Translations under genes and position numbers: made by a program | Part shown: positions 18,153 to 25,878 of the stretch, in pieces | Position numbering within the stretch: position 1 is the first letter of the stretch | How the letters are laid out: every line of letters starts with the position of its first letter | NCBI GenBank assembly: GCA_018065125.1 | Contig: JAGHTY010000207.1 | Coordinates: 1-35,057, forward strand | Length of the DNA stretch: 35,057 nucleotides | Origin: Candidatus Minthousia equi | GTDB taxonomy: Bacteria; Bacteroidota; Bacteroidia; Bacteroidales; Bacteroidaceae | Direction: 5' to 3' | Notes under the pieces: generated by a model | Databases searched by the model: none | What the model saw: the letters and a program-made list of their open reading frames with translations, nothing else | Told to the model about the DNA's origin: nothing

Positions 18153-19622
18153 ATGAAGAAATTTTTATTTTTCTGTGTAGCTAGTATCTTGTTGCTGCTT
18201 TCATCTTGCAGCAAGAACGATTATGCAAATGCCATTCCAAAGGAGGCTGTAGCAGTAATGTCATTGAACTGCAACAATTTTGTTGATAAGGCAGGTATCA
18301 AGTCGAGTGATTTGGTGAAGGAAATAAAAAACAACGAGTCGGAAATGGATAAGGATTTCGTTGATTTCATTCTCCCATTGATAGAAGAGCCAAAGGAAGT
18401 GGGTATTGATTTCAGACAGAAACTATATGCTTACGTTCATGACAATGGCATGGGTGTGGTACTTCCTGTCATTGATGAAGACAAACTTACCAATGTCTTG
18501 AAGAAACTAGCCGAGAAAGACAAGGGACTGAAACTTGAAACAGAAGGCGACTATAACTATGTTGCTTTGGATAATTTCTTGGTTGTTTACAATGGAACTA
18601 CCTTGGTAGGTAGCAATTTCTATGGCGATGACAAACCTTTCCGTCAGCGTTTGCGTAACCAGATTGAACAAGACAACGAAAAAAGCTATGCCTCAACAGA
18701 AGGTTTCAAGCGTTTAGAAAAGAGCGAGGAAGACTTTGTTGTAACAATGGATTTGAGCAATCTTCCAGAAGCAGCAACCAAGAACGTGCCAGTGGATGTA
18801 GACCTTGAGGATTATTCTGTTATGATGTCGTTGAATTGTGAGAAAGGTAAATTGGCTGCCAAATTCAACCTTTACTCTGAGAAAGAGAAGGTGCAGAAGG
18901 AACTGGAAGAGAAAATGACGAAGATGATCAGCAAGGTTTCTGGCACTTATCTGCCAAACGTACCAGAGAATGCGCTTGGATTCATTGCTCAGGGTATCGT
19001 AGGTGAGGATTACCTGGATACAATGATGAAGCAGAATCCTCAGCTTGGCATTGCTCTGACTATGGCTAACCAGATCATGCCAATCATGGATATCCTAAAG
19101 GGCATCAATGGTGATATGAGCGGTTTTGTTACCATGGCAAATGTTGAGGAAGCCCCACAATTCTTGGTAATGGCACAGATGCCAAAGGGGTCGGAGGTAT
19201 TCAGCGATCCTTCTCGTTGGGACACTCAGGAACTGGGTGCATCATTTAATCCTGCCAATAATGAGGTTGCCATGGAAGGTATTGTCATGGGTACTACAGG
19301 TAAGGAATTGTATGTTACCAATTCCGAGGAACTGAAGGCAAAGGCTTCAACAAAGAGTGGCAATACTAAGTTGAATGAGTTGGCAAAGGAAATAAAGGAA
19401 AGCTATAGTTATATTTGGATTGATCTGCCAAAGGCAGTTAAGTTGGTTCCTGTCAATAATGGTAATGAAGGATATTTGACGATGGCTCGTATGCTTACTG
19501 GTTTAACCAAGGACTTGGTGATGAAGTTGACTTCACCATTGGAGTTCAAGGTGGAACTGAGAGTTAACTCTGAAGACAACTTCTTGAAGTTCTTTATTGA
19601 TACATGCAAAACATTCATTTGA
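18153..19622 (+). CDS. DUF4836-like lipoprotein
   Basis: MKKFLFFCVASILLLLSSCSKNDYANAIPKEAVAVMSLNCNNFVDKAGIKSSD; lipobox LSSC. ATG at 18153 preferred over 18105. Confidence 0.78.
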   Translation: MKKFLFFCVASILLLLSSCSKNDYANAIPKEAVAVMSLNCNNFVDKAGIKSSDLVKEIKNNESEMDKDFVDFILPLIEEPKEVGIDFRQKLYAYVHDNGMGVVLPVIDEDKLTNVLKKLAEKDKGLKLETEGDYNYVALDNFLVVYNGTTLVGSNFYGDDKPFRQRLRNQIEQDNEKSYASTEGFKRLEKSEEDFVVTMDLSNLPEAATKNVPVDVDLEDYSVMMSLNCEKGKLAAKFNLYSEKEKVQKELEEKMTKMISKVSGTYLPNVPENALGFIAQGIVGEDYLDTMMKQNPQLGIALTMANQIMPIMDILKGINGDMSGFVTMANVEEAPQFLVMAQMPKGSEVFSDPSRWDTQELGASFNPANNEVAMEGIVMGTTGKELYVTNSEELKAKASTKSGNTKLNELAKEIKESYSYIWIDLPKAVKLVPVNNGNEGYLTMARMLTGLTKDLVMKLTSPLEFKVELRVNSEDNFLKFFIDTCKTFI

Positions 19623-20251
19623 TAGAAGCTTTGCCAAAGGTTTTTGAAGAACGTCGCACTTCTATGAAGAGCGACGTTTGGTTGCAGAATCTCACTCTTG
19701 AAAAAGGAAAGCTTTACTTGGTTGAGGCTGCTTCGGGTACAGGAAAATCATCCCTGTGCAGCTACATCTTTGGCTACAGAGAAGATTTCTCTGGGCAGAT
19801 AACCTTTGATGGAAAAGACATCAATACCCTTAAGGTGCACCAGTGGGTAGAACTGCGTAAGCGTTCACTCAGCATCCTTTGGCAGGAGTTACGTCTTTTC
19901 CCAGAGTTAACTGCCTTGGAAAATGTACAGATTAAGAATAAGCTAACCGGTTATCAAACCGATAAGCAGATAGAAGAGTGGTTCGATATGCTAGGCATTG
20001 CCGATAAGCTACAGGCAAAGATTGGCCGTATGAGTTTTGGTCAGCAGCAGCGTGTAGCCATGATTCGTGCTCTTTGTCAGCCTTTCGACTTTATCTTTGC
20101 TGATGAACCTGTGAGTCACCTTGATGAAGGGAACTCTAATATAATGGGACAAATCATGATGACCGAGGCAAAGAAGCAAGGTGCAGGTGTGATAGTTACC
20201 AGTATTGGCAAACATATTGATTTGAATTACGAAAGGGTATTGAAGTTATGA
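19604..20251 (+). CDS. ABC transporter ATP-binding protein
   Basis: 'VEAASGTGKSSLCSYIFG' (Walker A-like), 'MSFGQQQRVAMIRALCQPFDFIFADEPVSHLDEGN'. Confidence 0.87.
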   Translation: MQNIHLIEALPKVFEERRTSMKSDVWLQNLTLEKGKLYLVEAASGTGKSSLCSYIFGYREDFSGQITFDGKDINTLKVHQWVELRKRSLSILWQELRLFPELTALENVQIKNKLTGYQTDKQIEEWFDMLGIADKLQAKIGRMSFGQQQRVAMIRALCQPFDFIFADEPVSHLDEGNSNIMGQIMMTEAKKQGAGVIVTSIGKHIDLNYERVLKL

Positions 20252-21447
20252 AGTTGGTTTGGAAACTTTTGCGTCAGCACATTAGCATTGGGCAGTTTGC
20301 TGGTTTTACCTTGGCCAACCTCATCGGCATGCTGATAATTCTGCTGGGTGTACAATTCTATCAGGACGTTTCGTCAATCTTCTCTTCACGCGAAAGCTTC
20401 ATGAAGAAAGATTATATTGTGGTGACAAAGCAGGTAAGTACAGCCTCAACCTTTGGTAAGAGCAGTGCTTTCTCTCGCAAGGATGTAAAGGATTTGAAGG
20501 AACAACCTTTTGCCAAGTCTGTGGGTAGTTTCCAGCCATCCGACTTCCAGGTGTCTGCTACTATGGGTATGAAGGATTTGGGCGTGGCATTCACTACAGA
20601 GATGTTCTTTGAGAGTGTGGAGGATGAATATGTGGATTTCAATTCCAGTCAGTGGAGTTTCACTCCAGGGCAGGAAAGCATTCCTATCATCTTGCCAAGA
20701 AACTACCTGAACTTGTATAACTTCGGTTTTGCACAAACGCGAGGATTACCTAAGATTTCCGAGGGAGTCATCAGTATGATTACCTTGGGCATTGATATTC
20801 GTGGTGTGGCAAATCGTGCGCATTATGAAGGAAATATCGTGGGCTTTAGCAATAGACTGAATACCATCTTGGTACCACAATCTTTCATGGAGTGGGCTAA
20901 TCAGGAATATGGAACGGGAAATCCTGCTCAGCCATCACGCTTGATTCTCGAGGTATATAACCCTACAGATGATGCTATAGCCAAGTATTTCAAGGAGAAA
21001 AAATACGAGACAGAGGACGACAAACTAGAGCAAGGAAAAACAACCTGGTTCCTGAAAATCATTGTTATGATTGTCATGGCAGTGGGAGTTCTTATTACAA
21101 TACTGGCATTGTATATCTTGATGCTTAGTGTTTACTTGTTGGTACAGAAAAACACTACCAAACTTGAGAATCTGCTACTTATTGGCTATAGTCCGGCAAG
21201 GGTAGCTATGCCATACCAGTTGCTTACCTTAGGCCTTAACGTATTGGTACTGATTATTGCTATTGTATTACTGGTGGTAGTTCGTGCTCAATATTTGCAA
21301 TTGTTACAGGCTTTGTATCCAGATTTGCTCATTGGTGGTATCAGTACTGCCGTAATGGTGGGTGTGGGCATCTTTGTTGTAGTAAGTTTGCTTAACCTTT
21401 GGGCTATTCGTCAGAAGGTGGCAACAATATGGAAAAGAAAGGATTAA
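20248..21447 (+). CDS. FtsX-like ABC transporter permease
   Basis: N-terminal TM, large extracytoplasmic domain, three C-terminal TM segments ('LLLIGYSPARVAMPYQLL'); ATGA overlap with the ATPase gene. Confidence 0.8.
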   Translation: MKLVWKLLRQHISIGQFAGFTLANLIGMLIILLGVQFYQDVSSIFSSRESFMKKDYIVVTKQVSTASTFGKSSAFSRKDVKDLKEQPFAKSVGSFQPSDFQVSATMGMKDLGVAFTTEMFFESVEDEYVDFNSSQWSFTPGQESIPIILPRNYLNLYNFGFAQTRGLPKISEGVISMITLGIDIRGVANRAHYEGNIVGFSNRLNTILVPQSFMEWANQEYGTGNPAQPSRLILEVYNPTDDAIAKYFKEKKYETEDDKLEQGKTTWFLKIIVMIVMAVGVLITILALYILMLSVYLLVQKNTTKLENLLLIGYSPARVAMPYQLLTLGLNVLVLIIAIVLLVVVRAQYLQLLQALYPDLLIGGISTAVMVGVGIFVVVSLLNLWAIRQKVATIWKRKD

Positions 21448-21450
21448 TCT

Positions 21451-22431
21451 ATGTATAAGGCACTACAGACTTTGGCCGGATGGCTATCGCACTACACAAG
21501 CTATTTCATTATTGGAATAGCTGTGCTTACCTATATCTGTCCTCCATTGTTTACGTGGGTAAAAGGAAACACGCAGACCAGTATCTTGGGTTTCATTATG
21601 CTTACCATGGGACTTACACTTACCACGCACGACATGAGGGTGTTGGCTTCTCGTCCTTTCGATATTTTGATAGGTACCCTTGCCCAGTTTACTCTAATGC
21701 CACTTATTGCCTACACACTTACCGTGGGGTTAGGACAAATCATTCCAATAGATAAGAGTATCGTCGTGGGTATCATCCTGGTGGGTTGCTGTCCAGGTGG
21801 AGTAAGTAGTAATATCATGTCGTTCTTGTGTAAAGGTGATGTGGCTTTCTCTGTTGGAATGACAACAGTTTCTACTTTGCTGGCGCCTGTTGTAACACCT
21901 TTGCTCGTTCTGTTTCTTGCAGGCGAACAAGTTGATGTGGATGCCGTGGGAATGTTCCTGAATATTCTGATTGTAACCATCATTCCTGTTGGGATAGGTT
22001 TCTTCTGTAATATGTTCTGGGGCAAGAAATCAGCTTTCATAAAGACACAGGCAGTTATGCCAGCATTCAGTGTACTGGGCTTGGCATGCATTGTAGGTGG
22101 TGTTGTAGCTGCCGTTCACGATCAACTGTTGCAAGAAGGATTTACTTTCTTCCTGGGCGTTTTGGCCATTGTGTTCTGTCATAATTCCCTAGGCTACCTG
22201 TTGGGTTATTCTGTAGGTAGGTTGTTCCACTTTAATAAGGCAAAGAACCGCACCATCTCTATTGAGGTTGGTATGCAGAATGCGGGATTGGCTACAGTAC
22301 TAGCAAGCAAGTTCTTTCTTGCTACCTGTCCTTTGGCTGTTATTCCTTGTGCCGTAAGTTGTGCTTGGCACTCTATTTCGGGTACCATCCTAGCATCTTG
22401 GTTTGCGCATCGGGATTTAAAAAAGGTTTAA
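21451..22431 (+). CDS. bile acid:sodium symporter family protein
   Basis: 'PPLFTWVKGNTQTSILGFIMLTMGLTLT', 'VGCCPGGVSSNIMSFLCKGDVAFSVGMTTVSTLLAPVVTPLL', 'SIEVGMQNAGLATVLASKFF'. Confidence 0.9.
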   Translation: MYKALQTLAGWLSHYTSYFIIGIAVLTYICPPLFTWVKGNTQTSILGFIMLTMGLTLTTHDMRVLASRPFDILIGTLAQFTLMPLIAYTLTVGLGQIIPIDKSIVVGIILVGCCPGGVSSNIMSFLCKGDVAFSVGMTTVSTLLAPVVTPLLVLFLAGEQVDVDAVGMFLNILIVTIIPVGIGFFCNMFWGKKSAFIKTQAVMPAFSVLGLACIVGGVVAAVHDQLLQEGFTFFLGVLAIVFCHNSLGYLLGYSVGRLFHFNKAKNRTISIEVGMQNAGLATVLASKFFLATCPLAVIPCAVSCAWHSISGTILASWFAHRDLKKV

Positions 22432-22480
22432 AAGTTTAAAGGTTTAAAAGTTTAAAGGTTTAAAAGTTTAAAAGTTTAAA
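22425..22480 (+). repeat. 8-bp tandem repeat, seven units of (A/G)GTTTAAA
   Basis: GGTTTAAA AGTTTAAA GGTTTAAA AGTTTAAA GGTTTAAA AGTTTAAA AGTTTAAA; starts inside the last codons of the symporter gene. Confidence 0.95.
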
Positions 22481-22525
22481 AGATATAATCTCTGATCCCT
22501 AATTCACTATTATATAATTTAAGAA

Positions 22526-23413
22526 ATGAAGAACAAACAACGTTTATATACTCTTTTGGTTGTTGCCATCTGTTTAGTCGTGGCAGCTATTCCTATTTTG
22601 AAGCAGGCAAATGCCCAAACTTCTAACACAGAAACTGCATCAGTAGATTCTGTGATGGTAGAAGAGTCAGTGGCAACGCCTGAGGCAATGAACATTGCAA
22701 CTGTTCCTCAGGGAATCGATTTTTCTCTTCCTGCCTTGCGCAAGAACAGTGGTGAACAGATTCTGCATCGTTCGCAAATGACCATCTCTTATAACAAGGA
22801 GTGGGGTGAACCAAACTGGGTGGCATATTACCTTACCAACTATGATTTGAATGGTGATGTGGGTCGTGAACCAGAGTTTTATCAGGATTTTGAAATAGAC
22901 GAGAAGCATCGTGTAAGTACCTTCGACTACAGTCGTTCGGGTTATGATCGTGGTCATATGGCACCAGCCGGTGATTTCAATAACAACAGGAAAGCCAAGA
23001 AAGAGACTTTCTACATGACTAATATCTGCCCTCAGAACCATACCTTAAATGCTAATTCATGGAACACCCTTGAAAAGCAATGCAGAACTTGGGCTCGTCG
23101 TGAAAAGGGTATATATGTGGTAGTTGGCCCAATCATGGGAAAGAACCCTAAACGCATAGGAAAGCATAATGTAGCAGTACCTGAAGGTTTCTTCCGTTGT
23201 ATTTTATCCATGAAACCAGGACATGAAAAAGCTATAGGCTTCATTTATCAGAATAACGACCAGCGTCAGCGTATCTCACATGCTGTTCGTTCTGTTGATG
23301 AGGTAGAACGTATTACTGGTCTTGATTTCTTTACCGCCCTTCCTGATGATATGGAAAAGCGTCTGGAATCAAAACCAAACCTAAAGGACTGGGGATATCC
23401 TAAAGAGGATTAG
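22526..23413 (+). CDS. exported DNA/RNA non-specific endonuclease
   Basis: Signal/TM N-terminus; 'YDRGHMAPAGDFNNN' (DRGH) and 'FYMTNICPQNHTLNANSWNTLE' of the NUC family. Confidence 0.93.
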   Translation: MKNKQRLYTLLVVAICLVVAAIPILKQANAQTSNTETASVDSVMVEESVATPEAMNIATVPQGIDFSLPALRKNSGEQILHRSQMTISYNKEWGEPNWVAYYLTNYDLNGDVGREPEFYQDFEIDEKHRVSTFDYSRSGYDRGHMAPAGDFNNNRKAKKETFYMTNICPQNHTLNANSWNTLEKQCRTWARREKGIYVVVGPIMGKNPKRIGKHNVAVPEGFFRCILSMKPGHEKAIGFIYQNNDQRQRISHAVRSVDEVERITGLDFFTALPDDMEKRLESKPNLKDWGYPKED

Positions 23414-23437
23414 TTCATTAGTCATGAGTAAAGTCAG

Positions 23438-23944
23438 ATGCGGGATACTGAAGGTCATAGAATAGGGATAGCTGATATTAAGGCAAGTGCCAGCGCCATT
23501 CATTCGTCAGAGGAATTGAATGACCTGATTGCTATTATCACCTCAGAAGATCCTATCAAGAGCAGGAATGCTGCATGGGTAATGACACATTTTACTGCGC
23601 AGCAGTTGCTATTGGTAACACCTTGGCTCAATCAGATTATTGATATTATTATTGCTACACAAAACCAGTCGTTAAGGCGTTTGTTGCTAAATGTGATAGA
23701 GCAGTACGATAATACACATGGTTTTTTCGCTGCCGAAACCTTGCGTACTGATTTCCTTGATTTCTGTCTGGAGCACATGTATCAGCCATGGGAGTCGGCA
23801 GGTGTGCAATCGCTGTGTATAAAGCTGGCCTATCGCCAATGTTCATTTTATCCCGAACTGCTTCTGGAATATAAGAATACGCTTCAACTCATGCAGCAAG
23901 GCTATGCACATAGTGTAATGATGCTGCGAAAGAAATTCCTATAA
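23438..23944 (+). CDS. hypothetical helical (HEAT-like) protein
   Basis: Intact 168-aa ORF with alternating amphipathic helices; no definite family recognised. Confidence 0.6.
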   Translation: MRDTEGHRIGIADIKASASAIHSSEELNDLIAIITSEDPIKSRNAAWVMTHFTAQQLLLVTPWLNQIIDIIIATQNQSLRRLLLNVIEQYDNTHGFFAAETLRTDFLDFCLEHMYQPWESAGVQSLCIKLAYRQCSFYPELLLEYKNTLQLMQQGYAHSVMMLRKKFL

Positions 23945-23955
23945 ATAGTTTTTAA

Positions 23956-24192
23956 TCACAGAGAAAGTTCCTCCTTGAGATAATCCATTACATAGATAGA
24001 ACTTTGGAAATAAAGGCCTGTTGATTCTCGTTCAATCTTTTCGTAGGTACGCGACTTATATAGTGTGTCAAGGGCTGATTCCAAAGTGTAGCCATAATCC
24101 TCAATGAGTATTTTTGCAAGGTCGGTAGTTAAGCATTCTACCAAAAACTGTTTGTCTTGACGATGTTGCTCTTCCTTTGTACGTTGTTTCAT
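23956..24192 (-). CDS. DUF3791-like small protein
   Basis: 'KFLVECLTTDLAKILIEDYGYTLESALDTLYKSRTYEKIERESTGLYFQSSIYVMDYLKEEL'; ATGA overlap with the DUF3990-like gene. Confidence 0.65.
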   Translation of the reverse strand: MKQRTKEEQHRQDKQFLVECLTTDLAKILIEDYGYTLESALDTLYKSRTYEKIERESTGLYFQSSIYVMDYLKEELSL

Positions 24193-24674
24193 AGTATCCC
24201 GATTTTAATAAGGTGAGCTATTGCTTTTTTTGATCCAAAAAAATACTGGAAAGTTTCTTCTTTGTATTGAATCTCTTGCATGAAGCGTTCTTCATCAATG
24301 TACTCCATGTCAAGAAGACGCATTTGCTTAGCTATGGTGTCATCTGCAATAGGACCATATACAATGTCATGGTTATGCAAGGGCATTTCTGTTTTGTTGC
24401 GTCTGTTAGCTCTTACGAAGCGTGACCACTCAAGGTTGTAATGTTGGAAGATTTTGACGTCCAAGGTTCCAGATGTAATAAGTGAATCGTCAAATTCAAA
24501 TTCTGTAACAATAGGAGTACCTTCTCCTTCACGGTCAACAACTGTGTCTGCCATTTCACGAGCCTGCTGAAGGTTTGCGCTAAGATAAAATCCTTGTCCA
24601 AAATCTTTGCCTCGTCTTCCTCGTGTTAGGTCAATGGCATCAATCTCAGTATTTGAGCCATGATATAGTCTCAT
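24189..24674 (-). CDS. DUF3990-like protein, predicted ADP-ribosyltransferase-like fold
   Basis: 'MRLYHGSNTEIDAIDLTRGRRGKDFGQGFYLSANLQQAREMA' and 'HDIVYGPIADD'. ATG at 24674 overlaps the upstream stop (ATGA). Confidence 0.8.
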   Translation of the reverse strand: MRLYHGSNTEIDAIDLTRGRRGKDFGQGFYLSANLQQAREMADTVVDREGEGTPIVTEFEFDDSLITSGTLDVKIFQHYNLEWSRFVRANRRNKTEMPLHNHDIVYGPIADDTIAKQMRLLDMEYIDEERFMQEIQYKEETFQYFFGSKKAIAHLIKIGIL

Positions 24675-24898
24675 AGTATCAATGCGCCTCCATTTCGCAA
24701 GCATATATGCGCACAATCTTCAACAGCATCTTCAATAGAGAAAGTATGCACAGTGTTGTAGTGCTTCTGAAGGTACGCCAATCCTTGGTGTTTTTGCAAA
24801 TACCTATAAGCCTGACCATTCGTGAGCGAGAAACGTTCTGCGAATGCTCCTACACAGCAAACAATATATTCTAATACGTCTGTTTGATATTTGCTCAT
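24671..24898 (-). CDS. DUF3791-like protein
   Basis: 'FAERFSLTNGQAYRYLQKHQGLAYLQKHYNTVHTFSIEDAVEDCAHICLRNGG'. Confidence 0.75.
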   Translation of the reverse strand: MSKYQTDVLEYIVCCVGAFAERFSLTNGQAYRYLQKHQGLAYLQKHYNTVHTFSIEDAVEDCAHICLRNGGALIL

Positions 24899-24923
24899 AA
24901 TAGTCTATATGTGTGATGTTTTT

Positions 24924-24955
24924 GCAAAAGTACGTTTTTATTTAATACCTACAAA
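24924..24955 (-). promoter_or_regulatory. promoter of the DUF3791/DUF3990 cassette
   Basis: Minus strand TTTG (24955-24952) - N19 - TACTTTTGC (24932-24924). Confidence 0.7.
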
Positions 24956-25105
24956 ATGTTTCTGTATTTTTGAATGAAAATTATCAATAGCTAAAACAAA
25001 GAATGAGAGGTTGCAACGATTCAATAACGGATTATCAAAATACTGATACTTTACTTAGGATTATCCTTAACTCAAGTAGGAATTGCGATATAAATTCCCG
25101 TTTTA

Positions 25106-25864
25106 TCAGTCTCCCTTTTTTGCTTTTTTGTTGGAATGTTCCTTTCTTGCTTCTCTTAATTCGTCTAGATAACGAGCTGTAATAACACCTGATGGTAAAG
25201 CAATAACGGCAACGCCAAACAAGGATGAAATCATGCTAATACATCTACCAATATCTGTTACGGGGCAAAGGTCTCCATAGCCAACAGTTGTAAGTGTAAC
25301 GGTTGCCCAGTATATTGCATCAAAGAAAGAAGTAAATGTTTTTGCTCCTGTCTCTGGGTTTATTTTAGGCTCAACATTAAACATTATCAATGCTGTAACA
25401 AAAATGTAAAGTAGAGCGATTAGCAATACGGAAAATAGTATTCTTCTTTCTAACTTTAGAATATTAAAAAACAATACAATAGACCTTGACAGTCGAAGCA
25501 ATTTGAAGACTCTAAAGATTTTTATTAACCTTATGCAACGAAATACTTTGTAAGCAGGGTTTATAAGGCTAATTGCAGGAAGTATGGAAAGCACGTCTAT
25601 TATTGCCATTATATGAAAGGGGTATTCCATATAAGAACGTGTACTTTTGTTGATTGTTAGGTCTGCTATATACCATCTTGCAAGATAGTCAATAACAAAT
25701 AATATGGTTGTTGCTATTTCAATCGTAGTAAACCAAGGTTGACTTTCCATACACATCAATGGGAGCAAACTAATAATAACTACAATAAAAGTTGAGATAT
25801 TATATATCTTTGCTCCGATACCTGTTTCTCCTTCCAATATACTATAGAGTACTTGTTTTGCCAT
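25106..25864 (-). CDS. voltage-gated potassium channel-like ion channel (6TM)
   Basis: S4-like 'RCIRLIKIFRVFKLLRLSRS' and selectivity filter 'TVTLTTVGYGDLCPVT'. Confidence 0.92.
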   Translation of the reverse strand: MAKQVLYSILEGETGIGAKIYNISTFIVVIISLLPLMCMESQPWFTTIEIATTILFVIDYLARWYIADLTINKSTRSYMEYPFHIMAIIDVLSILPAISLINPAYKVFRCIRLIKIFRVFKLLRLSRSIVLFFNILKLERRILFSVLLIALLYIFVTALIMFNVEPKINPETGAKTFTSFFDAIYWATVTLTTVGYGDLCPVTDIGRCISMISSLFGVAVIALPSGVITARYLDELREARKEHSNKKAKKGD

Positions 25865-25878
25865 TCTGTAATTGCTTT

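Noticed and set aside
22425-22480. CRISPR-like array
   Set aside because: Contiguous 8-bp units with no spacers and no cas genes.
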